Assembly (NCBI GenBank): GCA_904420235.1
Contig: CAJFUS010000059.1
Span: 1-9,947 of the forward strand
Direction of reading: 5' to 3'
Length of the DNA: 9,947 nucleotides
Source: Candidatus Neoanaerotignum tabaqchaliae
Lineage (GTDB): Bacteria > Bacillota > Clostridia > Lachnospirales > Anaerotignaceae
A model generated the notes under the pieces. It did not search any database, was not told where the DNA came from, and saw nothing but the letters and a program-made list of their open reading frames with translations. Each line of letters begins with the position of its first letter. The stretch's first letter is position 1. A program made the position numbers and the translations under genes. Shown in pieces: positions 1 to 6,995 of this stretch.

Positions 1-108
1 CTTGGCGAAACCGGAATATGGCTGGCCTTTCCGCTGGCGGAGCTTGTTACAATGGTTGTGGGAATTTCATTATATAAAAAATATACTAAAAGATTCCTCA
101 AAGGATAA
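1..108 (+). CDS. MATE family efflux transporter, C-terminal end only
   Basis: The window opens inside a reading frame that codes for 35 residues and stops at TAA 106-108. The fragment begins LGETGIWLAFPLAEL, which matches the last conserved segment of MATE (multidrug and toxic compound extrusion) transporters, where G-x-x-G-I/V-W-x-A-x-P-x-A-E precedes the final membrane helix. It continues as a hydrophobic helix (VTMVVGISLY) and ends in a basic tail (KKYTKRFLKG), as expected for a cytosolic C-terminus. MATE proteins export cationic drugs or metabolites using H+ or Na+ gradients; the substrate cannot be inferred from this piece. The gene runs rightward and a hairpin terminator follows almost at once. 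The rest of the gene lies outside the window, so the assignment rests on this one motif. Confidence 0.72.
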   Translation, partial: LGETGIWLAFPLAELVTMVVGISLYKKYTKRFLKG

Positions 109-113
109 TTATT

Positions 114-175
114 TTAAAAGACCTTTTAATCGATAAACTTTTCAATATTCGATTAAACACAGGTCTTTTAATTTT
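114..175 (+). terminator. Rho-independent terminator after the MATE gene
   Basis: A perfect 11-bp inverted repeat, TTAAAAGACCT (114-124) and AGGTCTTTTAA (161-171), encloses a second perfect 6-bp stem, AATCGA (128-133) and TCGATT (149-154). A T-rich stretch (166-175) follows. It starts 6 nt after the MATE stop codon. The A-rich upstream arm means it could also work leftward. Confidence 0.85.
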
Positions 176-208
176 GACTTTTACTACATTATATATTTAT
201 AAATATAC

Positions 209-237
209 TTGAAACATAGTTATAAATACTATATAAT
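209..237 (+). promoter_or_regulatory. Sigma-A promoter of the DUF1836 gene
   Basis: TTGAAA (209-214) and TATAAT (232-237) are separated by exactly 17 nt, close to the vegetative consensus. The predicted start of transcription is near 244, leaving a leader of about 26 nt before the ATG at 270. Confidence 0.8.
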
Positions 238-269
238 GTTGTAAAAATATCTTAACGGAGTTGTTGTAT

Positions 270-854
270 ATGGACAGTGAAAAAACAAAAACCATTTTTG
301 GCGAGTTTAACGGCAAAAATGAGTATTATATAATAGAGCCAAGCGATATACCTAATATCGACCTTTACATGGACCAGGTAACCACATTTATGGAAACTAA
401 GCTTTGTGGCTATAAACGGAATAACGATGATAAGATACTTACAAAAACAATGATTAACAATTACGCTAAGGCTAAATTGTTTCCTCCGCCAGTTAAAAAG
501 AAATACACAAAAAACCATGTAATGATGCTTATACTTATATATCATCTTAAAAATATGCTTTCAATTAATGATATAGGCAGGCTTTTATCTCCCATAACAA
601 GCGCTCTGTCTTTAAATCCGGATGATAAAACACTTGCCAATATTTATGAAAGCTTTGTTAAAATGCAGAAAACCGCCTATGAACTTATAAGCCGCAAACA
701 GTCTTTTGATGAGAACTTTTTTAACAGTATATCCGTAGAAGATAACATTAAAAATAAGCAGGAGTTTAGAGCCATACTCTATGTTCTTGGCTTTTCAATA
801 TTCTCTAATCTTGAAAAACGAATTTCGGAAAAAATAATAGACGGCATGCTCTAA
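270..854 (+). CDS. DUF1836 domain-containing protein
   Basis: A 194-residue soluble protein of the DUF1836 family, known mainly from Firmicutes and without an established biochemical function. Recognisable family segments are IPNIDLYMDQVTTFM (residues 27-41), a helix-turn-helix-like stretch DKILTKTMINNYAKAKL (54-70), the basic PPPVKKKYTKNH (72-83) and the helical MLILIYHLKNMLSINDIGRLL (starting near 86). The Leu-Thr-Lys-x-x-Ile-x-x-Tyr pattern recalls MerR-like DNA-binding domains, so a regulatory role is plausible but inferred. The start is set at ATG 270 because GGAG (257-260) lies 9 nt upstream; an in-frame TTG at 261 directly abuts that GGAG and is unlikely. There is no signal peptide or membrane segment. 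No terminator separates it from the DJ-1-like gene, so read-through is possible. Confidence 0.85.
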   Translation: MDSEKTKTIFGEFNGKNEYYIIEPSDIPNIDLYMDQVTTFMETKLCGYKRNNDDKILTKTMINNYAKAKLFPPPVKKKYTKNHVMMLILIYHLKNMLSINDIGRLLSPITSALSLNPDDKTLANIYESFVKMQKTAYELISRKQSFDENFFNSISVEDNIKNKQEFRAILYVLGFSIFSNLEKRISEKIIDGML

Positions 855-859
855 ACTTA

Positions 860-888
860 TTGAAATGCTTTGCCATAAATGGTAAAAT
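860..888 (+). promoter_or_regulatory. Promoter of the DJ-1/PfpI gene
   Basis: TTGAAA (860-865) and TAAAAT (883-888) are 17 nt apart, 5 nt downstream of the DUF1836 stop codon. The start of transcription would fall near 895, about 46 nt before the ATG at 941. It gives the second gene its own promoter in addition to possible read-through. Confidence 0.65.
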
Positions 889-940
889 ATTTTTAAGTGG
901 TAGCTTACAATATTTCAACAATACTAAGGAGGAGTTTGCT

Positions 941-1519
941 ATGGTTAAAAAAATATTAATGCTTTGCGGCGATTATACAGAAGATTATGAAACAATGGTT
1001 CCATTTCAGGCATTATCAATGCTTGGCTATCAGGTAGACGCCGTATGCCCCGATAAAAAGGCCGGAGACACAGTTGCAACAGCCGTGCATGACTTTTTAG
1101 GCAAACAAACATACACCGAGCTTACAGGCCATAACTTTGCGCTTACAGCCGATTTTGACTCCGTTGATACAAAAGACTATGTTGGTTTGTTTATAACCGG
1201 CGGACGCGCCCCTGAATACATAAGGCTTAACAAAAGGGTTATTGAAATTGTGAAAGAGTTTTTTGCCGACAACAAGCCGGTAGCGGCAATATGCCACGGC
1301 CCGCAGATTCTTACGGCAGCCGGCGTTCTTAAAGGCTATAAGGCAACGGCCTACTCCGCTGTTGGTCCTGATATTAACCTTGCCGGCGGAGAATACATCG
1401 AGGTCCCCGCAGACGAGGCCGTTGTTGATAAAAACCTTGTAACAGCTCCTGCTTGGCCGGGAGATACAGCAATATGCAGAGAGTTTGTTAAACTTCTTGG
1501 TGCTAAAATTGAGATTTAA
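941..1519 (+). CDS. DJ-1/PfpI superfamily protein (class I glutamine amidotransferase-like fold)
   Basis: A 192-residue cytosolic protein. The nucleophile elbow is AAICHGPQIL with the reactive cysteine at C118 followed by H119. The conserved partner glutamate is probably E17 in GDYTEDYETMVPFQAL (10-25), and GGRAPEY (87-93) is the usual loop before the elbow. Several stretches (EDYE.MVPFQAL, VDAVCP.KKAGD, TAVHDF, GGRAPEY, TAY..VGP) closely resemble plant DJ-1D-type proteins, for which glyoxalase III or related stress activity has been reported. Activity on methylglyoxal or another reactive carbonyl is therefore plausible but unproven; other members are chaperones or peptidases. The start is ATG 941, 8 nt after AAGGAGG (926-932). 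The frame is open further upstream to 860, but that stretch holds the promoter and the ribosome binding site. The length fits a single-domain family member. Confidence 0.9.
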   Translation: MVKKILMLCGDYTEDYETMVPFQALSMLGYQVDAVCPDKKAGDTVATAVHDFLGKQTYTELTGHNFALTADFDSVDTKDYVGLFITGGRAPEYIRLNKRVIEIVKEFFADNKPVAAICHGPQILTAAGVLKGYKATAYSAVGPDINLAGGEYIEVPADEAVVDKNLVTAPAWPGDTAICREFVKLLGAKIEI

Positions 1520-1520
1520 A

Positions 1521-1556
1521 AAAAATATTCCCATGCGTTTATGCGCATGGGATTTT
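1521..1556. terminator. Bidirectional terminator between converging genes
   Basis: A perfect 8-bp stem, CCCATGCG (1530-1537) and CGCATGGG (1544-1551), with a 6-nt loop. An A run (1518-1525) on the left gives a U tract to leftward transcripts and TTTT (1553-1556) on the right serves rightward ones. The lysR stop codon (1555-1557) overlaps the right edge, so leftward lysR mRNA terminates immediately after its stop. Confidence 0.88.
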
Positions 1557-2487
1557 ACTTATTATCGGCTTTATAAAAATCCTTCACCCTGTTGAACCAT
1601 ATAGTAACATTGTTGGGAAGGCGCTTGTGTTTTAATTTTGCCAAAACCATATTAAGTCTTAAAACATCGTTGTCTATACGGCAAAGAGCTATGTCGTTTG
1701 CAGCTTTGTTCTCCTCTATAAAAAACTCTGGAAAAAAAGCAAACCTATTGGTATCCCTAACAAGGCAAAGCATTGTATATAAATCGGCCACAGTTACATC
1801 ATCTTTTATTGTTATGCCGTTTTCGGCCATATATTTGTCAATCATTTCGGCCAGTTTAAAACTTTTTTCCCTTGAGTAAAACTGCATGCTTTCCATTTCT
1901 TCTTTAGAAAAAATGTAAATCTTGTTCCCATTAATATTCTCAAATTTTCTGTTTAGCAGCATAGGATTCTTTTTCCCACAAACCAAGCAAATTTTATCTT
2001 CTTTTATAACTGTATATTCAATTTTGTCGCTTTTGTTTTCATCTGTTCCTAAAAAAGCTGCGTCAACAGTTCCGTCTTCTATAAGCTTAACCATGTTAAG
2101 GCTGGTATCCTCTACAACCCTTATATCAAAATTCGGGTCAATCTCCATTGCTATTTTTATAACGTCGTTTGTATATGACTTTGACAAATCACTTGAAACG
2201 CCAACAGACAGTCTTTTTCCGGCCGAATCAATATATCCGCTTATATCATCCCTCATCTGATTATATCTTTTAAGCATTTCTTTTGAGTATTTAAGATATA
2301 TTTCGCCGGCATCAGTAAGTTTGACAGGTGAAAATTCTCTTTCAATAAGTTTTACTTCCAAATCACTTTCAATACGGTTTAGATATTTAGACAAGGCCGG
2401 CTGTGATATATAAAGGCTTTCGGCGGCTTTCGTTATGCTTCCAAGTTCACATATTTTAATAAAATAATTATACTTTTCCTCATTCAT
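1555..2487 (-). CDS. LysR family transcriptional regulator
   Basis: A 310-residue LysR-type regulator of normal family length. The N-terminal winged helix-turn-helix is clear: ELGSITKAAESLYISQPALS (14-33) followed by KYLNRIESDLEVKLIERE (34-51), then the wing and linker helix (PVKLTDAGEIYLKYSKEM, 54-71). From about residue 92 (LSVGVSSDLSK) to the C-terminus lies the periplasmic-binding-protein-like effector domain, where a small-molecule co-inducer would bind. The start is ATG at 2487, with GGAGGG (2494-2499 on the minus strand) 6 nt upstream. It is transcribed away from the AEC-type permease gene and shares the intervening control region with it. By family convention it probably activates the permease and represses itself. 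The ligand is unknown; it may be the permease substrate. Confidence 0.93.
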   Translation of the reverse strand: MNEEKYNYFIKICELGSITKAAESLYISQPALSKYLNRIESDLEVKLIEREFSPVKLTDAGEIYLKYSKEMLKRYNQMRDDISGYIDSAGKRLSVGVSSDLSKSYTNDVIKIAMEIDPNFDIRVVEDTSLNMVKLIEDGTVDAAFLGTDENKSDKIEYTVIKEDKICLVCGKKNPMLLNRKFENINGNKIYIFSKEEMESMQFYSREKSFKLAEMIDKYMAENGITIKDDVTVADLYTMLCLVRDTNRFAFFPEFFIEENKAANDIALCRIDNDVLRLNMVLAKLKHKRLPNNVTIWFNRVKDFYKADNK

Positions 2488-2514
2488 AAAAATCCCTCCG
2501 TAAAAGCTGTCTAT

Positions 2515-2543
2515 ATTATATCACATAATTCTCATAACTTAAA
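2515..2543 (-). promoter_or_regulatory. Likely lysR promoter
   Basis: On the minus strand a perfect TATAAT lies at 2515-2520. With a 17-nt spacer the -35 element would be TTTAAG (2538-2543), a weak match that sits inside the LysR-type palindrome. A start near 2508 leaves about 20 nt before the lysR ATG. A weak -35 covered by the operator is typical of an autoregulated lysR gene. Confidence 0.5.
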
Positions 2544-2548
2544 GTTAT
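2534..2548. promoter_or_regulatory. LysR-type operator (T-N11-A palindrome)
   Basis: ATAACTTAAAGTTAT is a perfect 15-nt palindrome around A2541 and contains the LysR box pattern T-N11-A (T2535, A2547). Its centre is about 65 nt upstream of the permease start inferred from the TATAAT at 2594-2599, the standard position of a LysR recognition site. It also covers the presumed lysR -35 element. Confidence 0.72.
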
Positions 2549-2570
2549 AGGTCTGATTCCATAAATGTAT

Positions 2571-2599
2571 TTAACATATCGAACATCACTTGATATAAT
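2571..2599 (+). promoter_or_regulatory. Promoter of the AEC-type permease gene
   Basis: TTAACA (2571-2576) and TATAAT (2594-2599) are separated by 17 nt. The start of transcription would be near 2606, a leader of about 35 nt before the preferred TTG start at 2641. Confidence 0.72.
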
Positions 2600-2640
2600 T
2601 GTATTAATTTAAATACACTTTAAAAAAGGCTGTGATTGCT

Positions 2641-3568
2641 TTGGAAACATACATGCCTGTGCTTATTGAGCAAATGGAAATAATAGCCACGCTTATGGTT
2701 ATAGGATTTTTATGGCAAAAGCTGAAGCTGTTCGGCAGTCAGCTTATTGACAGCCTTTCGGCTATAATAGCAAAGCTTATACTTCCGCTTATGCTTTGCA
2801 CAATAATAGGTTCCGTGTCAAGAACACAGCTCAGCGAAGGCATAAGAGTGTTTTTGGCTACAGCCTTTATATATATTGTTACAGTAGCTGCTGCCAAGTT
2901 TATATCCCGTTTCTATCACATTGATGAGCCGCAAAAAAGCATGCTGCCTCTTTTACAATGCTATGGCAATTCAGGATACATAGGCATACCGCTTATAACA
3001 AGCATATTTCCGCTTCAAGCCGGAATAGTCTCGGCCGCTTATACCCTTGTTGACGCGTTTTTTTTGGGTAATAGCACCGCCTCTTGCTGGAAACATTAAA
3101 AAAATAAGCTTCAAAAAATTTGTGTCACCGATAACCGTTTCGGTGTTTGCCGGATTTATTATAATGATGCTTAACCTTAATTTAAACGGAAATATTGTTT
3201 GGGACACAATGAAAAACGTTGGTGGAACATGTAAATATTTCGCCAGCATATACATAGGAATGTCAATAGGCAGAACCGGCATAAAGAAGCTTAAAAATAA
3301 TGTAAGTTCATTTTCAGCTGCTCCAATAAAGCTTGTTTTAATACCTCTTTTTGCATATTTAATAATTGGCAAAACCGGATTTTTATCCGATAATCACCTT
3401 ATAATGTTTATAATACTGTGCGCTACTCCTTCAGGAATGTCGCTGCCGATAGTTGCTGACATAGCCGGCGTAAACAGCGCCGAATATGCTTCCGCCGGAG
3501 TTGTTGTGTCAACAGTTTTATGCCTTTTTACAATACCGTTTATAGCGTATATTACGCAAATAATATAG
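2641..3568 (+). pseudogene. AEC (auxin efflux carrier) family permease, frameshifted in a T8 run
   Basis: Two rightward frames together encode one complete AEC-type membrane transporter of about 308 residues. The first part has the hydrophobic N-terminus (IIATLMVIGFLWQKLKLFG), several helices and the family motif QCYGNSGYIGIPL; it runs off frame after VDAFF and stops at 3097-3099. The rest continues in the +1 frame as WVIAPPLAGNIKK and ends with the usual C-terminal helices (ATPSGMSLPIVADIAG, VVVSTVLCLFTIPFIAYI), stopping at 3566-3568. The break is at eight T residues (3058-3065); seven would restore VDAFFWVIAPP. AEC permeases carry substrates such as malate and other organic acids; the substrate here is unknown. 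The start is uncertain: GTG 2632 sits only 2 nt from AAGG, TTG 2641 is 11 nt away and is preferred, and ATG 2653 is also possible. It could be a sequencing error, a decayed gene, or a slippage-controlled gene. Confidence 0.83.
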
Positions 3569-3589
3569 ATTAATCGTCCAAATTTTCAC

Positions 3590-3652
3590 CTGCTTCGTTC
3601 CAAACCCCTTACGAAGCAGCGCCTTAAATATGGCTTATCGCTATATTTGGGC
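3590..3652. other. Two tandem stem-loops downstream of the permease gene
   Basis: Hairpin 1 has a perfect 9-bp stem, CTGCTTCGT (3590-3598) and ACGAAGCAG (3611-3619), with a 12-nt loop. Hairpin 2 follows 1 nt later: GCCT (3621-3624) with GGGC (3649-3652) and AAATATGGC (3626-3634) with GCTATATTT (3640-3648), with two G-T pairs, one bulged T and a 5-nt loop. Neither is followed by a T run, so neither is a classical terminator. They could stabilise the 3' end of the permease mRNA or be remnants of a repeat. Confidence 0.55.
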
Positions 3653-3661
3653 ATAAAGTAG

Positions 3662-3703
3662 AACCGCCTTTTAAATACAACAGTTTAATGGCGGTTTTAT
3701 TTT
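3662..3703 (+). terminator. Terminator of the AEC-type permease gene
   Basis: AACCGCC (3662-3668) pairs with GGCGGTT (3690-3696), with an inner TTAAA (3671-3675) and TTTAA (3684-3688) stem, and is followed by the T-rich TTATTTTG. It lies about 95 nt after the permease stop codon and is oriented to end rightward transcription. Confidence 0.72.
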
Positions 3704-3714
3704 GTTTAAAATAT

Positions 3715-3741
3715 AAAAGGCCGGTAAATTCCGGCGCTTTT
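3715..3741 (-). terminator. Terminator of the small hypothetical gene, probably bidirectional
   Basis: AAAAGGCCGG (3715-3724) pairs with CCGGC-G-CTTTT (3731-3741) around a 6-nt loop, with one bulged G at 3736. For leftward RNA it is followed by a U-rich tract (CCTTTTATATTTT on the minus strand). The leftward gene stops at 3750-3752, a few nucleotides before the stem. The T run at 3737-3741 would also stop rightward RNA. Confidence 0.7.
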
Positions 3742-3749
3742 TATAAACA

Positions 3750-4064
3750 TTATTCCTCTATTTCAAAATTATTGTTGCTGAAAATAAAAGCCGTTTTAAC
3801 ACAATCTATGGCTATAACCATTGTATACTTACTGGCTTTATAAATCATGGCATTTCCATTTTTTTTAACTATAACGGCAGTATGTTTTTTCCCAGTCTCA
3901 TTCCAATAAATAAGAAAATTAAAATCGTCCTCACTTTTAACGGCCCATTTTAAGTTTTCAAGAGGTTTAATAAAAAAATCATCCTCGCATTTAAAATGCT
4001 CCATAAGTTCCTTTTTAGATGAGATATAGTTTTTTAAAAAATCCTTGTCCTTGTTGTTATGCAT
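3750..4064 (-). CDS. Small hypothetical protein (104 aa)
   Basis: I do not recognise this protein. It has no signal peptide or clear membrane segment. The N-terminal half is charged and likely helical (DKDFLKNYISSKKELMEHFK), followed by an alternating, probably beta-rich half (FNFLIYWNETGKKHTAVIVKK, AMIYKASKYTMVIAIDCVKTAF) and an acidic end (NNNFEIEE). ATG 4064 is preferred, with GGGGGAA (4073-4079 on the minus strand) 8 nt upstream; GTG 4067, 5 nt from the same site, is an alternative. The frame is supported as real by this ribosome binding site, a terminator directly after the stop and a candidate promoter upstream. It lies 81 nt after uvrA on the same strand but has its own promoter candidate, so a role in DNA repair is not implied. 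Confidence 0.62.
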   Translation of the reverse strand: MHNNKDKDFLKNYISSKKELMEHFKCEDDFFIKPLENLKWAVKSEDDFNFLIYWNETGKKHTAVIVKKNGNAMIYKASKYTMVIAIDCVKTAFIFSNNNFEIEE

Positions 4065-4120
4065 CACACTGCTTCCCCCAAAAGCCTATATTAAAAATAC
4101 TCAAAATGAGCTTATTAAAT

Positions 4121-4149
4121 ATGGTACAATTATAAAACCTTTGTGTCAA
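4121..4149 (-). promoter_or_regulatory. Candidate promoter of the small hypothetical gene
   Basis: On the minus strand a perfect TTGACA (4144-4149) overlaps the uvrA stop codon, and TACCAT (4121-4126) follows after 17 nt. The -35 is consensus and the -10 matches four of six positions. The leader would be about 50 nt. Confidence 0.45.
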
Positions 4150-6977
4150 CCTTTAGAAATATATTTTTTTAAATACTGCCCTGTATAGGACGTTTGATTT
4201 TCACATATTTTCTCCGGCGTTCCGCAACACACAATATTTCCGCCGCCGTCGCCGCCTTCAGGCCCTAAGTCTATAATATAGTCCGCCGTTTTTATAACAT
4301 CAAGATTGTGTTCTATTATAACTATGCTGTTTCCGCCCTCTGCCAGTCTTTGCATTATGTCGCAAAGCCTGTGCACATCGGCAGTATGAAGACCCGTTGT
4401 AGGCTCATCCAGTATATACATTGTCTTTCCAGTTGATTTGCGGCTAAGCTCAGTTGCCAGCTTAACCCTTTGGGCTTCTCCTCCGGAAAGTGTTGTTGAC
4501 GGCTGACCAAGTTTTACGTAAGAAAGACCAACATCATAAAGCGTCTGAATTTTCTGCTTAAGCTTAGGCAGATTCGAGAAAAACTCAAGAGCCTCCTCAA
4601 CTGTCATATCAAGTACGTCGGCTATTGACTTTCCTTTATACTTAACCTCAAGAGTTTCCCTATTATACCGCTTTCCTCCGCACACCTCGCATGGAACGAA
4701 TATATCCGGCAAAAAATGCATTTCTATTTTTATTATGCCGTCGCCGCCGCAGGCCTCACACCTTCCGCCTTTTATATTAAAGCTGAAACGTCCCTTTTGG
4801 TATCCGCGCATTTTTGCCTCGTTTGTTTGGGCAAAAACGTCCCTTATAAGGTCAAAAAGACCTGTGTATGTGGCCGGATTGCTTCTTGGAGTACGGCCTA
4901 TGGGAGATTGGTCTATATTTATTACCTTATCAAGCTTTTCAATTCCGTCTATGCCATCATGCTTTCCCGGTTTCAGCTTCGCCCTGTTAAGGTCCCTTGC
5001 CAAACTTTTATAAAGTATCTCGTTTACAAGGGTACTTTTTCCTGAGCCGCTTACGCCTGTTACACATGTTATTACACCAATTGGAATACTTACGTCTATA
5101 TTTTTAAGGTTGTTTTCGGCCGCGCCTTTAACCGTAATAAAGTTTTCAGATATACGGCGCTTTTCCGGAACTGGTATTTTTTTTCTTCCGCTTAAATATT
5201 GTCCGGTAACCGATTCGTCACATTTCAAAAGCCCGTCAACAGTTCCGCTGAATATTATCTGCCCGCCTTTTTCTCCGGCTTTGGGCCCCACATCAACAAT
5301 ATAATCGCTTGAAAGCATTGTATCCTCGTCATGTTCAACAACTATAAGAGAGTTTCCCAAATCCCTTAAATGCTTTAACGTGCTTATAAGCCTATTGTTG
5401 TCCCTTTGGTGAAGCCCGATGCTAGGCTCGTCCAATATATAAACAACTCCCACAAGTCCGGAGCCTATTTGAGTTGCTAGCCTTATTCTTTGAGCCTCTC
5501 CACCAGAAAGTGTTCCGGCCGAGCGTGATAGCGTAAGATAATCAAGACCCACATCAATAAGAAAACCTATTCTGGCGTTTATCTCACGCAAAATTTGTCC
5601 TGCTATCATTTTTTGTCTGTCCGTAAGACTTATGTTATCAAAAAAGCTCTTTGTTTCTTTTACAGGCATGTCGCATATTTCGGCTATGTTTTTTCCGTTT
5701 ATCGTAACGGCTAAAACCTCCGGCTTAAGGCGTTTTCCCCCACATGACGGACACAGGGTGTTTGTCATAAGCTCCTCATAATCGCCCCTCATTGTTTCCG
5801 ATGTTTCGTTGTACCTTCTTTGAAGATTATTAACAATACCCTCAAAGCTGTATGAATAAGAGCCTGTTCCTCCAGCGCTTTTATAAACTATGTCTATCTT
5901 TTCGCCCTTTGTGCCGTAAAATATAATATCCTTAACTTTTTGCGGAAGGTCTTTAAAAGGAACATCCAATGAGAAATTATATTTTTTAGCCAGCGCTTCA
6001 AAAAGCACGCGGCTCATACTTCCTTGAGAACTTATGGAATTGTATCCTATGGCAGTTATGGCTCCCTCAAGTATGCTTAAATTGTCGTTAGGTACAATAA
6101 GCTCCGGGTCAAATTTCATAAGCGTTCCCAATCCGGAACATTCCGGACAGGCGCCACTTGGATTGTTAAATGAAAAATTTCTTGGCTCAATCTCGCTTAT
6201 GCTTATTCCGCAGTTGACACAGGCAAAATTTTGGCTGAAAATTATATCCTCGTCTTTGTCTGGAATATTTACATTAAGTATTCCGCCTGACAGCGCCATA
6301 ACCGTTTCTATGGATTCCGTAAGTCTTTTTTGAATTCCGTCCTTAATAACAAGCCTGTCCACAACAATCTCTATTGTGTGTTTCTTGTTTTTCTCAAGCT
6401 TTATTTCCTCACTTAAGTCGTATATTATGCCGTCAATTCTTACCCTGACATAGCCGCTTTTTCTGGCGTCGGCCAAAAGTTTTACATGTTCTCCCTTTCT
6501 TTCCTTAACAACGGGAGCAAAAAGCTGTATCTTTGTTCTTTCCGGAAGCTCCATTATTTGGTCAACTATCTGGTCAAGGGTCTGCTTTTTAATTTCACGT
6601 CCGCATTTAGGGCAGTGAGGAGTGCCAACCCTGGCGAAAAGAAGCCTTAAATAGTCGTATATTTCGGTAACGGTTCCCACCGTTGAGCGTGGGTTGCGGC
6701 TTGTTGTTTTTTGGTCTATTGATATGGCCGGCGATAATCCCTCTATATAATCAACGTCCGGTTTGTCCATTTGGCCCAAAAACTGCCTTGCGTATGACGA
6801 AAGGGACTCTACATATCTTCTTTGGCCCTCTGCGAATATTGTGTCAAAGGCAAGGGATGATTTTCCCGAACCGCTTACCCCCGTAAACACAACAAGTTTG
6901 TTTCTTGGTATCTCAACGTCAACGTTTTTAAGGTTATGCTCTCTGGCGCCCTTAACTATTATTTTATCTTTCTGCAT
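4146..6977 (-). CDS. uvrA: UvrABC excinuclease subunit A
   Basis: A 943-residue ABC-type ATPase that finds helix-distorting DNA lesions and loads UvrB in nucleotide excision repair. Two ATPase modules are present: Walker A GVSGSGKS (33-40) and TGVSGSGKST (second lysine K647), signatures LSGGEAQR (490-497 and 830-837), and Walker B ILDEPSIGLH and ILDEPTTGLH. The UvrB-binding and insertion zinc motif has Cys 253, 256, 277 and 280. The C-terminal zinc finger has Cys 740, 743, 763 and 766, the positions known for E. coli UvrA. CPKC (about 122-125) and CPSC (about 409-412) are further paired cysteines. The length is normal. ATG 6977 is chosen because GAGGTG (6984-6989 on the minus strand) lies 6 nt upstream; the GTG at 6986 is part of that ribosome binding site. 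Only 18 nt separate it from the uvrB stop codon, so the two are co-transcribed. Confidence 0.98.
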   Translation of the reverse strand: MQKDKIIVKGAREHNLKNVDVEIPRNKLVVFTGVSGSGKSSLAFDTIFAEGQRRYVESLSSYARQFLGQMDKPDVDYIEGLSPAISIDQKTTSRNPRSTVGTVTEIYDYLRLLFARVGTPHCPKCGREIKKQTLDQIVDQIMELPERTKIQLFAPVVKERKGEHVKLLADARKSGYVRVRIDGIIYDLSEEIKLEKNKKHTIEIVVDRLVIKDGIQKRLTESIETVMALSGGILNVNIPDKDEDIIFSQNFACVNCGISISEIEPRNFSFNNPSGACPECSGLGTLMKFDPELIVPNDNLSILEGAITAIGYNSISSQGSMSRVLFEALAKKYNFSLDVPFKDLPQKVKDIIFYGTKGEKIDIVYKSAGGTGSYSYSFEGIVNNLQRRYNETSETMRGDYEELMTNTLCPSCGGKRLKPEVLAVTINGKNIAEICDMPVKETKSFFDNISLTDRQKMIAGQILREINARIGFLIDVGLDYLTLSRSAGTLSGGEAQRIRLATQIGSGLVGVVYILDEPSIGLHQRDNNRLISTLKHLRDLGNSLIVVEHDEDTMLSSDYIVDVGPKAGEKGGQIIFSGTVDGLLKCDESVTGQYLSGRKKIPVPEKRRISENFITVKGAAENNLKNIDVSIPIGVITCVTGVSGSGKSTLVNEILYKSLARDLNRAKLKPGKHDGIDGIEKLDKVINIDQSPIGRTPRSNPATYTGLFDLIRDVFAQTNEAKMRGYQKGRFSFNIKGGRCEACGGDGIIKIEMHFLPDIFVPCEVCGGKRYNRETLEVKYKGKSIADVLDMTVEEALEFFSNLPKLKQKIQTLYDVGLSYVKLGQPSTTLSGGEAQRVKLATELSRKSTGKTMYILDEPTTGLHTADVHRLCDIMQRLAEGGNSIVIIEHNLDVIKTADYIIDLGPEGGDGGGNIVCCGTPEKICENQTSYTGQYLKKYISKG

Positions 6978-6995
6978 GTCCTGCACCTCAAAATG

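Noticed and set aside
252..545. Leftward 97-residue open frame opposite the DUF1836 gene
   Set aside because: It is hydrophobic only because it is the complement of an AT-rich gene; no start signal, and it overlaps a supported CDS.
1592..2260. Rightward open frames antisense to lysR
   Set aside because: They overlap a clear LysR gene, lack ribosome binding sites and family features, and reflect its codon pattern.
3055..3070. Programmed ribosomal frameshifting at the T8 run
   Set aside because: Rejoining needs a +1 or -2 shift; the usual bacterial -1 slippery site does not produce the downstream frame, and no known stimulator is visible. Transcriptional slippage or mutation is simpler.
3047..3568. 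Separate gene starting at TTG 3047 after the permease fragment
   Set aside because: No ribosome binding site precedes it, and its protein is the missing second half of the AEC-type permease, so it is the frameshifted remainder.
4099..4111. Terminator directly after uvrA
   Set aside because: The CTCA/TGAG stem is only 4-5 bp. It precedes a T run on the minus strand but is too weak to call, and lies in the leader of the next gene.
4716..5045. Rightward open frames inside uvrA and uvrB
   Set aside because: Both uvr genes are full length with all motifs; opposite-strand frames have no ribosome binding sites or recognisable proteins.
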